A stretch of DNA of 64,000 bases from Micromonospora citrea. Lineage in GTDB: Bacteria; Actinomycetota; Actinomycetes; Mycobacteriales; Micromonosporaceae. The notes beneath the pieces are model-generated. The model was given only the letters and a program-made list of their open reading frames with translations, was not told the origin of the DNA and made no database searches. The number at the start of each line of letters is the position of its first letter. The stretch's first letter is position 1. Positions 18,190 through 26,362 of this stretch are shown here, piece after piece. Where the stretch lies: contig NZ_FMHZ01000002.1 of the NCBI RefSeq assembly GCF_900090315.1, forward strand, positions 6,232,501-6,296,500, in the 5' to 3' direction. The translations under genes and the position numbers were made by a program.

Positions 18190-19473
18190 ATGCGACCCTC
18201 GACACGACGCGCTGTCGCGATCGCCAGCGCCATCACCCTGCTCGCCGCCGCCGCCGGCTGTGGTGACGACGGCGGCGGCGCAGGCCGCGGGCCGGTGCCC
18301 GGTGTCACCGACACCGAGATCGTGGTCGGCACCCACATGCCGCTCACCGGCCCGGCGGCGGCCGGCTACTCCAAGATCGCCCCGGCGACGAAGGCGTACT
18401 TCGACCACGTCAACGCCAACGGCGGGGTGCACGGCCGCAAGATCACCTACAAGGTGATGGACGACGGGTACAACCCGGCGAACACCCAGCAGGTGGTGCG
18501 CCAACTGGTCCTTCAGGACAAGGTCTTCGCCATCCTCAACGGGCTCGGCACGCCGACGCACAGCGGCGTGCTGGACTTCCTCAAGAGCAACCGGGTGCCC
18601 GACCTCTTCGTCGCCTCGGGCAGCCGCAGCTGGGACCAGCCCGACCGGTATCCCGGCACGTTCGGGTTCAACCCCGACTACACGGTCGAGGGCAAGATCC
18701 TGGCCCACCACGTCAAGACCGAGCTGCCCGGACGCAAGGTGTGCTTCCTCGGCCAGGACGACGACTTCGGGCGGGACAGCCTGGCCGGCGTGGAGAAGGT
18801 GCTGGGGGCCGGCGCCGTGGTGGCCAAGCAGACGTACGTCACCAGCAACCCCAACGTGGCACCCCAGATCGGGGCGTTCAAGGCGGCCGGGTGCGAGGTC
18901 GTCATCCTCGCCACCGTGCCCGGCTTCACCGCGCTCGCCGTCGGCACCGCCGCGCGGCTGCGCTTCAGGCCCCAGTGGCTCGTGTCCAACGTCGGCGCCG
19001 ACCAGCCGACCTTGGCCAAGCAGCTCGGCGCCAACGCGGGGCTGCTGGAGGGCATGATCGGCGCCAACTACCTGCCGATGCAGAACGACACCGCCAACCC
19101 CTGGATCCAGCTCTTCACCAAAATCAACAAGGAACACAACGGTGACGCGCCGTTCGACGGCAACACCGTCTACGGCATGGCGGTCGGCTACCTCTTCGTC
19201 CAGGTGCTCCAGGCCGCCGGCCGGGACCTCACCCGGGAGGGCGTGCTGGAGGCGGTCGGCAGGGGCGGCCACCAGGGCCCGGGGCTGGCTCCGCTGCGGT
19301 ACTCCGCCACCGATCACTCCGGCTACGGGGGGCAGCGGCTCAACCGGGTCAGCGGGGGAGCGCAGACCTACTTCGGGCCGACGTACGAGACCGACGAGGG
19401 CGACGGGCCGGTGCGCGAGTACGCGGCCCAGCCGGTGGCCCCGCCCGCCAACGGGATCCCGTCGGCCTCCTGA
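18190..19473 (+). CDS. livK: Substrate-binding lipoprotein of the ABC importer (LivK-like)
   Basis: A 427-residue type-I periplasmic-binding-protein-fold lipoprotein. The signal ends in the lipobox-like AAAAGC, with the acyl-Cys followed by a short GDDGGG linker. The start of the mature domain, [13 protein letters not shown] ([17 protein letters not shown]), is typical of LivK/amide-urea binders. AGGAAAGG precedes ATG 18190. An 80-bp gap from LivM and the separate ribosome site fit higher expression of the binding protein. The ligand could be a branched amino acid, amide, aromatic acid or short-chain compound; nearby acyl-CoA genes make an organic-acid ligand plausible. Confidence 0.88.
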   Translation: MRPSTRRAVAIASAITLLAAAAGCGDDGGGAGRGPVPGVTDTEIVVGTHMPLTGPAAAGYSKIAPATKAYFDHVNANGGVHGRKITYKVMDDGYNPANTQQVVRQLVLQDKVFAILNGLGTPTHSGVLDFLKSNRVPDLFVASGSRSWDQPDRYPGTFGFNPDYTVEGKILAHHVKTELPGRKVCFLGQDDDFGRDSLAGVEKVLGAGAVVAKQTYVTSNPNVAPQIGAFKAAGCEVVILATVPGFTALAVGTAARLRFRPQWLVSNVGADQPTLAKQLGANAGLLEGMIGANYLPMQNDTANPWIQLFTKINKEHNGDAPFDGNTVYGMAVGYLFVQVLQAAGRDLTREGVLEAVGRGGHQGPGLAPLRYSATDHSGYGGQRLNRVSGGAQTYFGPTYETDEGDGPVREYAAQPVAPPANGIPSAS

Positions 19474-19588
19474 GTCCCGCAGACCGGGCGCGGCCGGCGA
19501 CCGCGCGAGCGCCCGACCGGTCGGCGCGGCGGTGCCGGCGCGAGTGCCGTGACCGGTGGGTGCGGCCGGTGCCGGCGCGAGCGCCTCG

Positions 19589-19620
19589 ACCGCGCCCGGT
19601 CCAGGGTGGCCGGGCGCGGT
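19589..19620. terminator. Hairpin terminator after the ABC importer operon
   Basis: Perfect 11-bp arms ACCGCGCCCGG (19589-19599) and CCGGGCGCGGT (19610-19620) enclose a 10-base loop. It lies between the importer operon and the convergent thiolase remnant and probably stops both transcripts. Confidence 0.7.
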
Positions 19621-19641
19621 CGGGCGCGCCGTGGGCCGGGG

Positions 19642-20067
19642 TCAGCTCAGCCGCTCGATGATCATCGCCATGCCCTGGCCGCCCCCGACGCACATGGTCT
19701 CCAGCCCGATCCGCCGGTCGTGCCAGCGCAGCGAGTTGATCAGGGTGGTGGTGATCCGGGCGCCGGGCGCTCAGGCCCGTGGCGACTATCCGGGCCAGCG
19801 GGGTCACCCCCAGCTCGCGGGCCCGCACGTCGGACATCACGACGAGCGCGGCGGCGCCGTCGTTGAGCGGGCAGCGGTTGCCGGCGGTCACCGTGCCGTC
19901 GGGCCGGAACACCGGCGGGCGGCCCGCACGCTCGTGGCGGCCAGGTCGTCGGCGCGCGGGTCGCGCAGGGAGCCCTTGTGCGCCCGACCGATCGGTGATC
20001 GGGCGGCGGCGACGATGACGGCCTCCGGCAGGGCGGAGGTCCCTTTCCCGAGCGGGGAACAATACAT
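19642..20067 (-). pseudogene. Thiolase (acetyl-CoA acetyltransferase) remnant with two internal deletions
   Basis: Three thiolase blocks lie in order on the minus strand but in different frames. The N-terminal block reads [21 protein letters not shown]; the middle reads [27 protein letters not shown]; the C-terminal block ends [20 protein letters not shown] before TGA 19642. The segments holding the nucleophilic Cys and much of the loop domain are missing. The joins are near 19920 and 19770, and each shifts frame, so no functional enzyme can be made. A full thiolase is about 390 residues; this remnant is ~425 bp. It marks decay of a fatty-acid or short-chain acyl-CoA pathway. Confidence 0.85.
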
Positions 20068-20081
20068 GCACCGGCGGTGCA
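20067..20081. promoter_or_regulatory. Palindrome at the 5' end of the thiolase remnant
   Basis: The inverted repeat TGCACC-GGC-GGTGCA lies next to the ATG of the decayed thiolase, in the gap to the divergent SDR gene. It could be a leftover operator of a TetR-type regulator encoded nearby. No other support. Confidence 0.35.
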
Positions 20082-20134
20082 GTTATCTTGGCGGCCGTGT
20101 CAACGGAATGTGAGAAGCTCACCGGAGTTCCTCG

Positions 20135-20182
20135 TTGACGCCCCGGCACCCCCCTCCTACTATCTGCATCGTGAATGCAGAT
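20135..20182 (+). promoter_or_regulatory. Leaderless promoter with 8-bp palindromic operator at the SDR start
   Basis: TTGACG (20135-20140), a 17-bp spacer and TACTAT (20158-20163) are near consensus. Seven bases later comes GTG 20171, so transcription should start at the start codon. The inverted repeat ATCTGCAT-N5-ATGCAGAT (20162-20182) spans the end of the -10 box and the start codon. A repressor bound there would block initiation; the TetR encoded at 22828 is the obvious candidate. Confidence 0.7.
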
Positions 20183-20941
20183 TCAGGCCGGTTGTCCGGC
20201 CAGGTGGCTCTCGTCACCGGGGCCAGCCGCGGGATCGGTCTCGCGGTCGCCCGCCGGCTGGTCGCCGAGGGCGCCCGGGTCGGTCTGACCGCCCGGCGTC
20301 CCGAGGCGCTGGCCGAGGCCGTCGCCGAGCTGGGCGGCCCCACCCGCGCCGTGGCCGTGCCCGGCCGGGCCGACGACGCGGAGCACCGCCGGGAGGCGGT
20401 CCGGCTGGTCACCGAGGCGTTCGGGCCGGTGGACGTCCTGGTCAACAACGTCGGCATCAATCCGGTCCACGGGCCCCTCGCCGAGCTGGACCTGGCCGCG
20501 GCCCGCAAGATCCTCGACGTCAACCTGGTCGGCGCGCTCGGCTGGGTGCAGGAGGTGTGCGCCGCGGGGATGGCCGAGCGGGGCGGCTGCGTCGTCAACG
20601 TCTCTTCGATCGCCGGCCTCACCCCGTCGCCCGGCATCGCGTTCTACGGGGTGAGCAAGGCGGCCCTCAACCACCTCACCGCGTGCTTGGCCGTCGAGCT
20701 CGCCCCGGCGGTCCGGGTCAACGCGGTCGCCCCCGCGGTGGTGAGGACCCGCTTCGCCGCGGCGCTGTACGAGGGCCGGGAGGAGGAGGTCGCCCGCGCG
20801 TACCCGCTCGGGCGGCTCGGCGTACCGGAGGACGTGGCCGGTGCGGTCGCCTTCCTCGCCTCCGCCGACGCCGCCTGGATCACCGGGCAGACCCTCGTCC
20901 TCGACGGCGGCGTCGGCCTCGCCGGCCGGATCGCGGGATGA
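20171..20941 (+). CDS. Short-chain dehydrogenase/reductase 1
   Basis: A 256-residue classical SDR: cofactor motif [12 protein letters not shown] for the central strand, catalytic Ser in VVNVSSIAG and YGVSK for Tyr-x3-Lys. The C-terminus [11 protein letters not shown] is FabG-like. Likely an NAD(P)H-dependent 3-oxo- or 3-hydroxyacyl-CoA/alcohol oxidoreductase. GTG 20171 is taken as start because it sits 7 bases after a strong -10, making a leaderless message. It overlaps SDR 2 by 4 bp (ATGA), and a truncated ACAD and TetR follow. Confidence 0.85.
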   Translation: MNADSGRLSGQVALVTGASRGIGLAVARRLVAEGARVGLTARRPEALAEAVAELGGPTRAVAVPGRADDAEHRREAVRLVTEAFGPVDVLVNNVGINPVHGPLAELDLAAARKILDVNLVGALGWVQEVCAAGMAERGGCVVNVSSIAGLTPSPGIAFYGVSKAALNHLTACLAVELAPAVRVNAVAPAVVRTRFAAALYEGREEEVARAYPLGRLGVPEDVAGAVAFLASADAAWITGQTLVLDGGVGLAGRIAG

Positions 20942-21744
20942 CCCCGCCGCCCGCCGCGCGCGGGCTGACGGTGGCCGGGGCGGGTGTGGTGGTCACCGGT
21001 GCCGGGTCCGGCATCGGGGCCGCGCTGGCCGCCCGGTTCGCCGCCGACGGCGCCCGGGTGGTGGTCAACGACGTCGACGCGGTGGCGGCCCGCGCGGTGG
21101 CGGCGCGCATCGGCGGGCACGCCTGCCCGGGCGACGCGGCCGATCCCGCCGGGGTGGCCGCACTGGTCGGCTTCGCCCGGGAGCGCCTCGGCGGGGTCGA
21201 CCTGTTCTGCGCCAACGCCGGGGTGGCCCCGGGCGGCGGCGTCGACGCCCCCGACGAGGCGTGGGAGCGGGCCTGGCGGGTGAACGTGATGGCGCACGTG
21301 CTCGCCGCGCGCGAGCTGCTGCCGCACTGGCTCGCCGCCGGCCGGGGCCGGCTGCTGGTCACCGCCTCCGCGGCGGGGCTGCTCACCCTGCTCGGCAAGG
21401 CGCCCTACTCGGTCACCAAGCACGCCGCGCTGGCGTTCGCCGAGTGGCTGCGGGCCAGCTACGCCCACCGGGGGATCACCGTCCAGGCGCTCTGCCCGCA
21501 GGGGGTACGCACGCCGATGCTGGCCGCCGCCGACGACCTGAGCGCCGCCCTGCTCGACGCCGGCGCGGTCAGCTGCGAGCAGGTGGCGGAGTGCGTCAGC
21601 GCGGCGCTGGCCGACGACCGCTTCCTGGTGCTGCCCCACCCGGAGGTGGCCGCCTGGTACGCCCGCCGCGCCGCCGACCCGGACCGCTGGCTGCGCGCCA
21701 TGAACCGGACCCAGCGCGCCGCCGAGCGCCGCCGGCATGGCTGA
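20938..21744 (+). CDS. Short-chain dehydrogenase/reductase 2
   Basis: A 268-residue SDR with TGAGSGIG, NAGVAPGG, catalytic VTASAAG and YSVTK. The ending is longer and more basic (RAMNRTQRAAERRRHG) than in SDR 1. The ATG overlaps the SDR 1 stop (ATGA), so both proteins are coupled. It belongs with the acyl-CoA/alcohol oxidation genes around it; substrate unknown. Confidence 0.85.
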   Translation: MTPPPAARGLTVAGAGVVVTGAGSGIGAALAARFAADGARVVVNDVDAVAARAVAARIGGHACPGDAADPAGVAALVGFARERLGGVDLFCANAGVAPGGGVDAPDEAWERAWRVNVMAHVLAARELLPHWLAAGRGRLLVTASAAGLLTLLGKAPYSVTKHAALAFAEWLRASYAHRGITVQALCPQGVRTPMLAAADDLSAALLDAGAVSCEQVAECVSAALADDRFLVLPHPEVAAWYARRAADPDRWLRAMNRTQRAAERRRHG

Positions 21745-21954
21745 GTCGCCGGACCCCCACGGGCCGGCCGGGAGGTCTCGCCGCCGCCCCGCGCCGGTCG
21801 GCCGGCGGGGACCCTGCCGGCGGCGCCGTGACGTGGCACGCCGGCCCGGCGGGCGCGCCGCCGCGGTCTCGCGCCCGCGGGCCTGCCGGCGGGACCCCGG
21901 GGTGGCGCCCCGGCCGGCGGGCGGGCCGCTTCCACCGAGGACGGAGAACGCCTG

Positions 21955-22779
21955 ATGGACTTCCGCCACGACGAGACCACCGAGCGACTGCGGGGGCGGC
22001 TGCTCGCCTTCATGGCCGAGCGGGTGTACCCGGCCGAGCCGGCGTTCGAGGAGCAGGTGCGCGCCCGGGCCGATCCGTGGGCCGCCCCGCCGGTGGTCGC
22101 CGAGCTGCAGGCCGAGGCACGTCGCCGCGGCCTGTGGAACCTCTTCCTCCCCGGCGGGCACCCCGGGGTCACCGTCCGCCGCGGCCTGCGGACCTTCGGG
22201 TACGACGACGGCGACCACGGCGGCCACGCCGAGATCGACTTCGTCGACGTCCGGGTGCCGGCGGGAAACCTGATCGGGGCGGAGGGCGACGGCTTCGCCA
22301 TCTCCCAGGCCCGCCTCGGGCCGGGCCGGGTGCACCACTGCATGCGGCTGCTCGGCATGGCCGAACGGGCCCTCGAGCTGATGTGTCGCCGGGTCGGCGA
22401 CCGGAACGCGTTCGGCGCGCCGCTGGCCGAGCAGGGCGTGATCCGGGACTGGATCGCCGAGGCGCGGGTCCGCGTCGAGCAGGCCCGGCTGCTGGTGCTC
22501 AAGACCGCCTGGCTGATGGACACCGTCGGCAACCGGGCCGCGCACACCGAGATCCAGGCGATCAAGATCGCGGTGCCGGCGACCGTCGAGTGGGTGATCG
22601 ACCGGGCCATCCAGGCGCACGGGGCGGCCGGGCTCAGCCAGGACACGCCGCTGGCCGGGCTCTGGGTCCGGGCCCGCGCGCTGCGGCTGGCCGACGGCCC
22701 GGACGAGGTGCACCGGCAGTCGCTGGCCCGTCGTGAGCTGCGCCGGCACCAGCCGGATCGCGACACGGCGCGCGTCTAG
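21955..22779 (+). CDS. Acyl-CoA dehydrogenase with a large in-frame internal deletion
   Basis: A 274-residue protein, against ~400 for this acyl-CoA dehydrogenase family. The N-terminal helical part is normal to GLWNLFLPGGHPG and then jumps to VTVRRGLRTFGYDD, normally found ~130 residues later. The C-terminal half, including GFAISQARLGPGRVHHCMR and FGAPLAEQG, is intact. The missing part is the beta-domain with the FAD/substrate Thr-Glu-Pro motif, so dehydrogenase activity is unlikely. The frame stays open, so it may be a recent deletion or a reused fragment. The 210-bp gap before it holds no convincing gene. Confidence 0.75.
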   Translation: MDFRHDETTERLRGRLLAFMAERVYPAEPAFEEQVRARADPWAAPPVVAELQAEARRRGLWNLFLPGGHPGVTVRRGLRTFGYDDGDHGGHAEIDFVDVRVPAGNLIGAEGDGFAISQARLGPGRVHHCMRLLGMAERALELMCRRVGDRNAFGAPLAEQGVIRDWIAEARVRVEQARLLVLKTAWLMDTVGNRAAHTEIQAIKIAVPATVEWVIDRAIQAHGAAGLSQDTPLAGLWVRARALRLADGPDEVHRQSLARRELRRHQPDRDTARV

Positions 22780-22827
22780 ACTCGCGAGGCGGTGGGCGCG
22801 ATGGCGGCGGCGAGGGGGAGAGCGCGG

Positions 22828-23439
22828 ATGGGCGGGGTCGAGGCGCCGGGCCGGGTCGACGGGCGGACGGCCCGGGCGGCGCGCACCCGGGCGGCGATCG
22901 TCGAGGCGCACCTCGCGCTCATCTCGGAGGGCGACCTGCGACCGACCGGCGAGCGCATCGCCGAGCGGGCCGGCATCTCGCTGCGGACGCTCTGGACCAA
23001 CTTCAAGGACATGGAGACCCTCTTCGAGGCCAGCGGCGCGGAGGTGCTGCGGCAGCAGGACGCCGCGTACCGGCCGATCTCGCCCGCGCTGCCGCTGGCC
23101 AAGCGGGTCGACGCCTACTGCCGGCAACGCGCCCGGCTGCTCCAGCTCATCGCGCCGTCGGCCAGGGCCGCGCAGATGCGCGAGCCGGTGTCCGAGCAGC
23201 TGCACCGCAACCGGCTCAAGCACATCGCCCGGGTCCGCGACGAGGTGGAGCGGCTCTTCGCGGCGGAGCTGGCCCAGGCGGGGCCGGGTCGGGAGCAGCT
23301 GGTGCACGCCCTGGTCGCGGCGAGCATGTGGCCGGCGTGGTCGATGCTGCGCGACGGGCTGGGGCTCGGCGTCGACCAGGCCAGGGCGGTGATGGCCCGC
23401 ACCGTGGGCGCGCTGCTGGCCGGCGCGGCGGCCGGCTGA
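22828..23439 (+). CDS. TetR-family regulator of the acyl-CoA/SDR locus
   Basis: A ~203-residue TetR regulator. The N-terminal helix-turn-helix spans AAIVEAHLALI to GISLRTLWTNFKDMETLF. ATG 22828 is favoured by GAGGGGGAG ending 7 nt upstream; a GTG at 22792 is possible and lies near a TAGACT box. It is co-directional with the SDR and truncated ACAD genes, and palindromes stand at the SDR start (20162-20182) and at the next gene (23495-23519), so either could be its site. The ligand is probably an acyl-CoA, by analogy to TetRs in such loci. Confidence 0.78.
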   Translation: MGGVEAPGRVDGRTARAARTRAAIVEAHLALISEGDLRPTGERIAERAGISLRTLWTNFKDMETLFEASGAEVLRQQDAAYRPISPALPLAKRVDAYCRQRARLLQLIAPSARAAQMREPVSEQLHRNRLKHIARVRDEVERLFAAELAQAGPGREQLVHALVAASMWPAWSMLRDGLGLGVDQARAVMARTVGALLAGAAAG

Positions 23440-23440
23440 C

Positions 23441-23461
23441 GCTGCCCGCCCGGGCGGCAGC
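23441..23461 (+). terminator. Possible hairpin terminator after the TetR gene
   Basis: GCTGCC and GCCC arms pair with GGGC and GGCAGC, with one bulged C, two bases after the TetR stop. It is followed by a short CTCTTTCC stretch. The stem is imperfect, so support is moderate. Confidence 0.4.
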
Positions 23462-23494
23462 CGACTCTTTCCTTCCGGTTACTTATGGGTAAAA

Positions 23495-23519
23495 CTCGAT
23501 GCATGGTTAGTGCATCGAG
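23495..23519. promoter_or_regulatory. 9-bp palindrome at the LAL regulator start
   Basis: The perfect inverted repeat CTCGATGCA-N7-TGCATCGAG lies where translation of the LAL regulator begins; the ATG 23503 falls inside it and GTG 23521 directly follows it. It looks like an operator for self-control or for the neighbouring TetR. Confidence 0.65.
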
Positions 23520-26247
23520 AGTGCAACTATCCGGGCTGTGGGGCCGCGACGCCGAGTGCCTGGCCGTCCGCCGGCTGCTCGACGGCGCCCCGGACGCGGG
23601 GGCGGCGCTGCTGCTGCGGGGCGAGCCGGGCACGGGCCGCAGCGCCCTCGTGGCCTACGCCCACCGCCACGCCGGGGATCGCGCCGTCCTGACCGGCGCC
23701 GGCCTGGCGGAGGAGGCGGAGCTGCCGTACGCGGGCCTGCAACGCCTGCTCGACCCCGTGCTCGACCGCGCCGTCGCGCTGCCCGAGCCGCAGCGCCGGG
23801 TGCTGTGCCGGACGCTGGCCGGCGAGGGCTGCCCCGCCCACCGTCGCCTCGCCCTGTCGACGGCCGTGCTGAGGCTGCTCGCCGTCGCCGCCCGGGAACG
23901 CCCGCTGCTCTGCACCGTCGACGACGTCGACCGGGGCGACCGGCCGACCGCCGACGTGCTGGGCTTCGTGGCCCGCCGGCTGCGCCACCTGCCGGTCACC
24001 GTCCTGCTCACCGCCGGTGCCGACACCGCGTTCGGCGGGGTGCCCCAGCACCGGCTCGCGCCCCTCGACGAGCGCGCCGGCACCGCCCTGCTCGCCGACC
24101 GCGTGCCGGGGATCGCGCCGGCGGTGGCCGCCGCGCTCACCGCGATCGCCGGCGGCAACCCGCAGGCCCTGGTCGACCTCGCCGAGGTGCTCAGCCCCGG
24201 GCAGCGCCGGGGCGACGAGCCGCTGCCCGAGGCGCCGCCGGTCGACGGGGCGCTGGGCCGCGGCTACCGGGCCCGGCTGGAGCGGCTGCCCGCCGACACC
24301 CGCCGCGTGCTGCTGCTCGCCGCGCTCGACGAGGACGGCGAACCGGCCACCCTGGTGCGGGCCGCGCGCGCCGCCGGCACGACGGTCGAGGCACTCGCCC
24401 CGGCCGAGGCCGCCGGCCTGGTCCGGGTCGGCCCAGGGCGGGTCGCCCTGCCGCAACCGCCGGCCCGGGCGGTGGTCGTCGACGGCGCGCCGCTGGCCGA
24501 GCGGTGCGCGGCCCACCTGCTGCTCGCCGGCGTACTCGACGGCCCCGCGCAGCGGCTGCGCCGCGCCCTGCACCTCGCCGCCGCGGCCGAGCGCCCGGAC
24601 CCGGCGCTGGCGGCGGAACTCGAGGCGGCGGCCGCCGACGCGACGGGGGAGGACGCGGCGGCGGCGCTGCACCGGGCCGCCGAACTCAGCGTCGAGCCGC
24701 GGCACGCCGCCGCCCGCCTGGTGGCCGCCGCCCGCCACGCCTGGTCGGCCGGCCGGCCGCAGCGGGCCCGCCGGTTGCTGGCCGGGCTGCCGCCCGGCCC
24801 GGCCGACCCCGTCGTGGCGGGCCGGGCCGAGCTGCTCCGCGGGGAGCTGGAGCTGCGGTGCGGCTCGCCGTCGGTCGCGTCGGCCACGCTGCTGGCCGCC
24901 GCCGGGCCGGTGTCCGGCGCCGACCGGCTCGCCGCCCTCGGCGCGCTGGTGCGGGCCGGCGAGGCGGTCTGCTTCGCCGGCGACCAGTACCGGTACGCGG
25001 AGGTGGCGCGACGGGTGGCGGCACTGCGCCGCCCCGGCGACCCGCCCGCCGCCGAGCTGATGGCCTCGCTGGTCACGGGGGCGGCCGCCACGCTGCGCGG
25101 GGACCACGACCAGGGCGGGCCGGCGTTGCGGCGGGCCGTCGTGCTCGGGAACCGGTTGACCGGGCCGGCGCTGACCCCGACCGCCCTGACCTGCGCGGCG
25201 GTCGCCGGCCTGCTGGTCGCGGTGGACAACGCCGCCCACCGGCTCGCCGGGCGCGCCGTCGAGCTGGCGCGCGCCGGGGGAGAGCTGTCGGTGCTGCCCC
25301 GGGCGCTGGAACTGCGCGCGATCGCCGAGTACTGGCTGGGCCGGCACGAGGCCGCGGCGGACAGCTCCCGGGAGGGCCTGCGCGTCGCCCGCGACACCGG
25401 TCAGGTCAACTCCGCCGGCGTCCACCTGGGCATGCTGGCGGTGCTGGCCGCCGTCCGGGCCGACCGGGACGCGAGCCTGCGCCGGATCCGGGAGATCGGC
25501 GAAGGGCCGGCCCCGCACAGCCGGCCCCGGGCCCTGGCGCAGTGGGCCCTCGCGGTGCTCGACCTGGTCGACGGCCGGCACGCCGCCGCGGCGGCGCGGC
25601 TGACGGCGCTGGCCCGGCCGGGCACCGGCCGCGGGCAGGTGCTGATCCAGGTGATGGCCACCCCGTACCTGGTGGAGGCCGCCGCGGGCTCGGCCCACCG
25701 GCCGGCGGCCGCCGCCGCGCTCGCCGTCTTCGACCGCTGGGCCAGCAGCACCGCCAGCCCGTCCCGCCGGGCGCTGTCGGCGCGCTGCCACGCGCTGCTC
25801 GCGCCCCGGGGCAGCGCCGAGGCCGAGCGCCGGTTCCGCGACGCGTTGCGGCTGCACCCGGGGGACGCCGCCGCGTTCGAGCGGGCCCGCACCGAGCTGC
25901 TCCTCGGCCGTGAGCTGCGCCGCAGCCGTCGCCCCCGGGACGCCCGCGAGCACCTGCACGCCGCCCGGGAGACCTTCGACCTGCTCGGGCTCGCTGCGTG
26001 GGCGGAGCAGGCCACCACGGAGCTGCGGGCGGCCGGGGAGTCCGTCGGCGGGCCGGACCTGTCGGCGGCCCGGCTGCTCACCGGCCAGCAACTGCGGATC
26101 GCGCAGCTCGTCGCCGAGGGCGCCACCAACCGGGAGATCGCCGCCCGGATGTTCCTCTCCACCCGCACCGTCGACCACCACCTGCGCAACATCTTCCACC
26201 GGCTCGGCATCCGCTCCCGCACCGAACTGGCCCGAGCGCTGTCCTAG
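23503..26247 (+). CDS. LuxR-family regulator of the large ATP-binding (LAL) type
   Basis: A ~914-residue regulator. The N-terminus has a P-loop (RGEPGTGRSALV) and Walker B (LLCTVDDVDR), i.e. an AAA/STAND-type ATPase. The middle is alpha-helical, TPR-like. The C-terminus is a LuxR helix-turn-helix (LTGQQLRIAQLVAEG, NREIAARMF, TVDHHLRNIFHRLG). LAL proteins activate specific operons on binding a ligand and ATP. The start is uncertain: ATG 23485, ATG 23503 and GTG 23521 are in frame, none with a ribosome site, and a palindrome overlaps them. Target genes are unknown. Confidence 0.85.
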   Translation: MVSASRVQLSGLWGRDAECLAVRRLLDGAPDAGAALLLRGEPGTGRSALVAYAHRHAGDRAVLTGAGLAEEAELPYAGLQRLLDPVLDRAVALPEPQRRVLCRTLAGEGCPAHRRLALSTAVLRLLAVAARERPLLCTVDDVDRGDRPTADVLGFVARRLRHLPVTVLLTAGADTAFGGVPQHRLAPLDERAGTALLADRVPGIAPAVAAALTAIAGGNPQALVDLAEVLSPGQRRGDEPLPEAPPVDGALGRGYRARLERLPADTRRVLLLAALDEDGEPATLVRAARAAGTTVEALAPAEAAGLVRVGPGRVALPQPPARAVVVDGAPLAERCAAHLLLAGVLDGPAQRLRRALHLAAAAERPDPALAAELEAAAADATGEDAAAALHRAAELSVEPRHAAARLVAAARHAWSAGRPQRARRLLAGLPPGPADPVVAGRAELLRGELELRCGSPSVASATLLAAAGPVSGADRLAALGALVRAGEAVCFAGDQYRYAEVARRVAALRRPGDPPAAELMASLVTGAAATLRGDHDQGGPALRRAVVLGNRLTGPALTPTALTCAAVAGLLVAVDNAAHRLAGRAVELARAGGELSVLPRALELRAIAEYWLGRHEAAADSSREGLRVARDTGQVNSAGVHLGMLAVLAAVRADRDASLRRIREIGEGPAPHSRPRALAQWALAVLDLVDGRHAAAAARLTALARPGTGRGQVLIQVMATPYLVEAAAGSAHRPAAAAALAVFDRWASSTASPSRRALSARCHALLAPRGSAEAERRFRDALRLHPGDAAAFERARTELLLGRELRRSRRPRDAREHLHAARETFDLLGLAAWAEQATTELRAAGESVGGPDLSAARLLTGQQLRIAQLVAEGATNREIAARMFLSTRTVDHHLRNIFHRLGIRSRTELARALS

Positions 26248-26326
26248 TTCGACAGCCCGGTCGCGGACGCGGCGCCCGGAATCCGGACCACGCGGCGACC
26301 CGGCCGGCCCCGCTTCGTCGACCTGG

Positions 26327-26362
26327 TTGGCCGGTACCCCTGACGCCACTAGGCTGCGTCCC
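26327..26362 (+). promoter_or_regulatory. Leaderless promoter of the Ser/Thr kinase gene
   Basis: TTGGCC (26327-26332), a 17-bp spacer and TAGGCT (26350-26355) are followed after exactly 7 bases by GTG 26363. The predicted start of transcription is the start codon. No ribosome site is present, which supports the leaderless reading. Confidence 0.6.

Noticed and set aside
21737..21955. Possible 72-codon gene between SDR 2 and the truncated ACAD
   Set aside because: Starts inside SDR 2, Arg/Pro-rich, no ribosome site and no motif.
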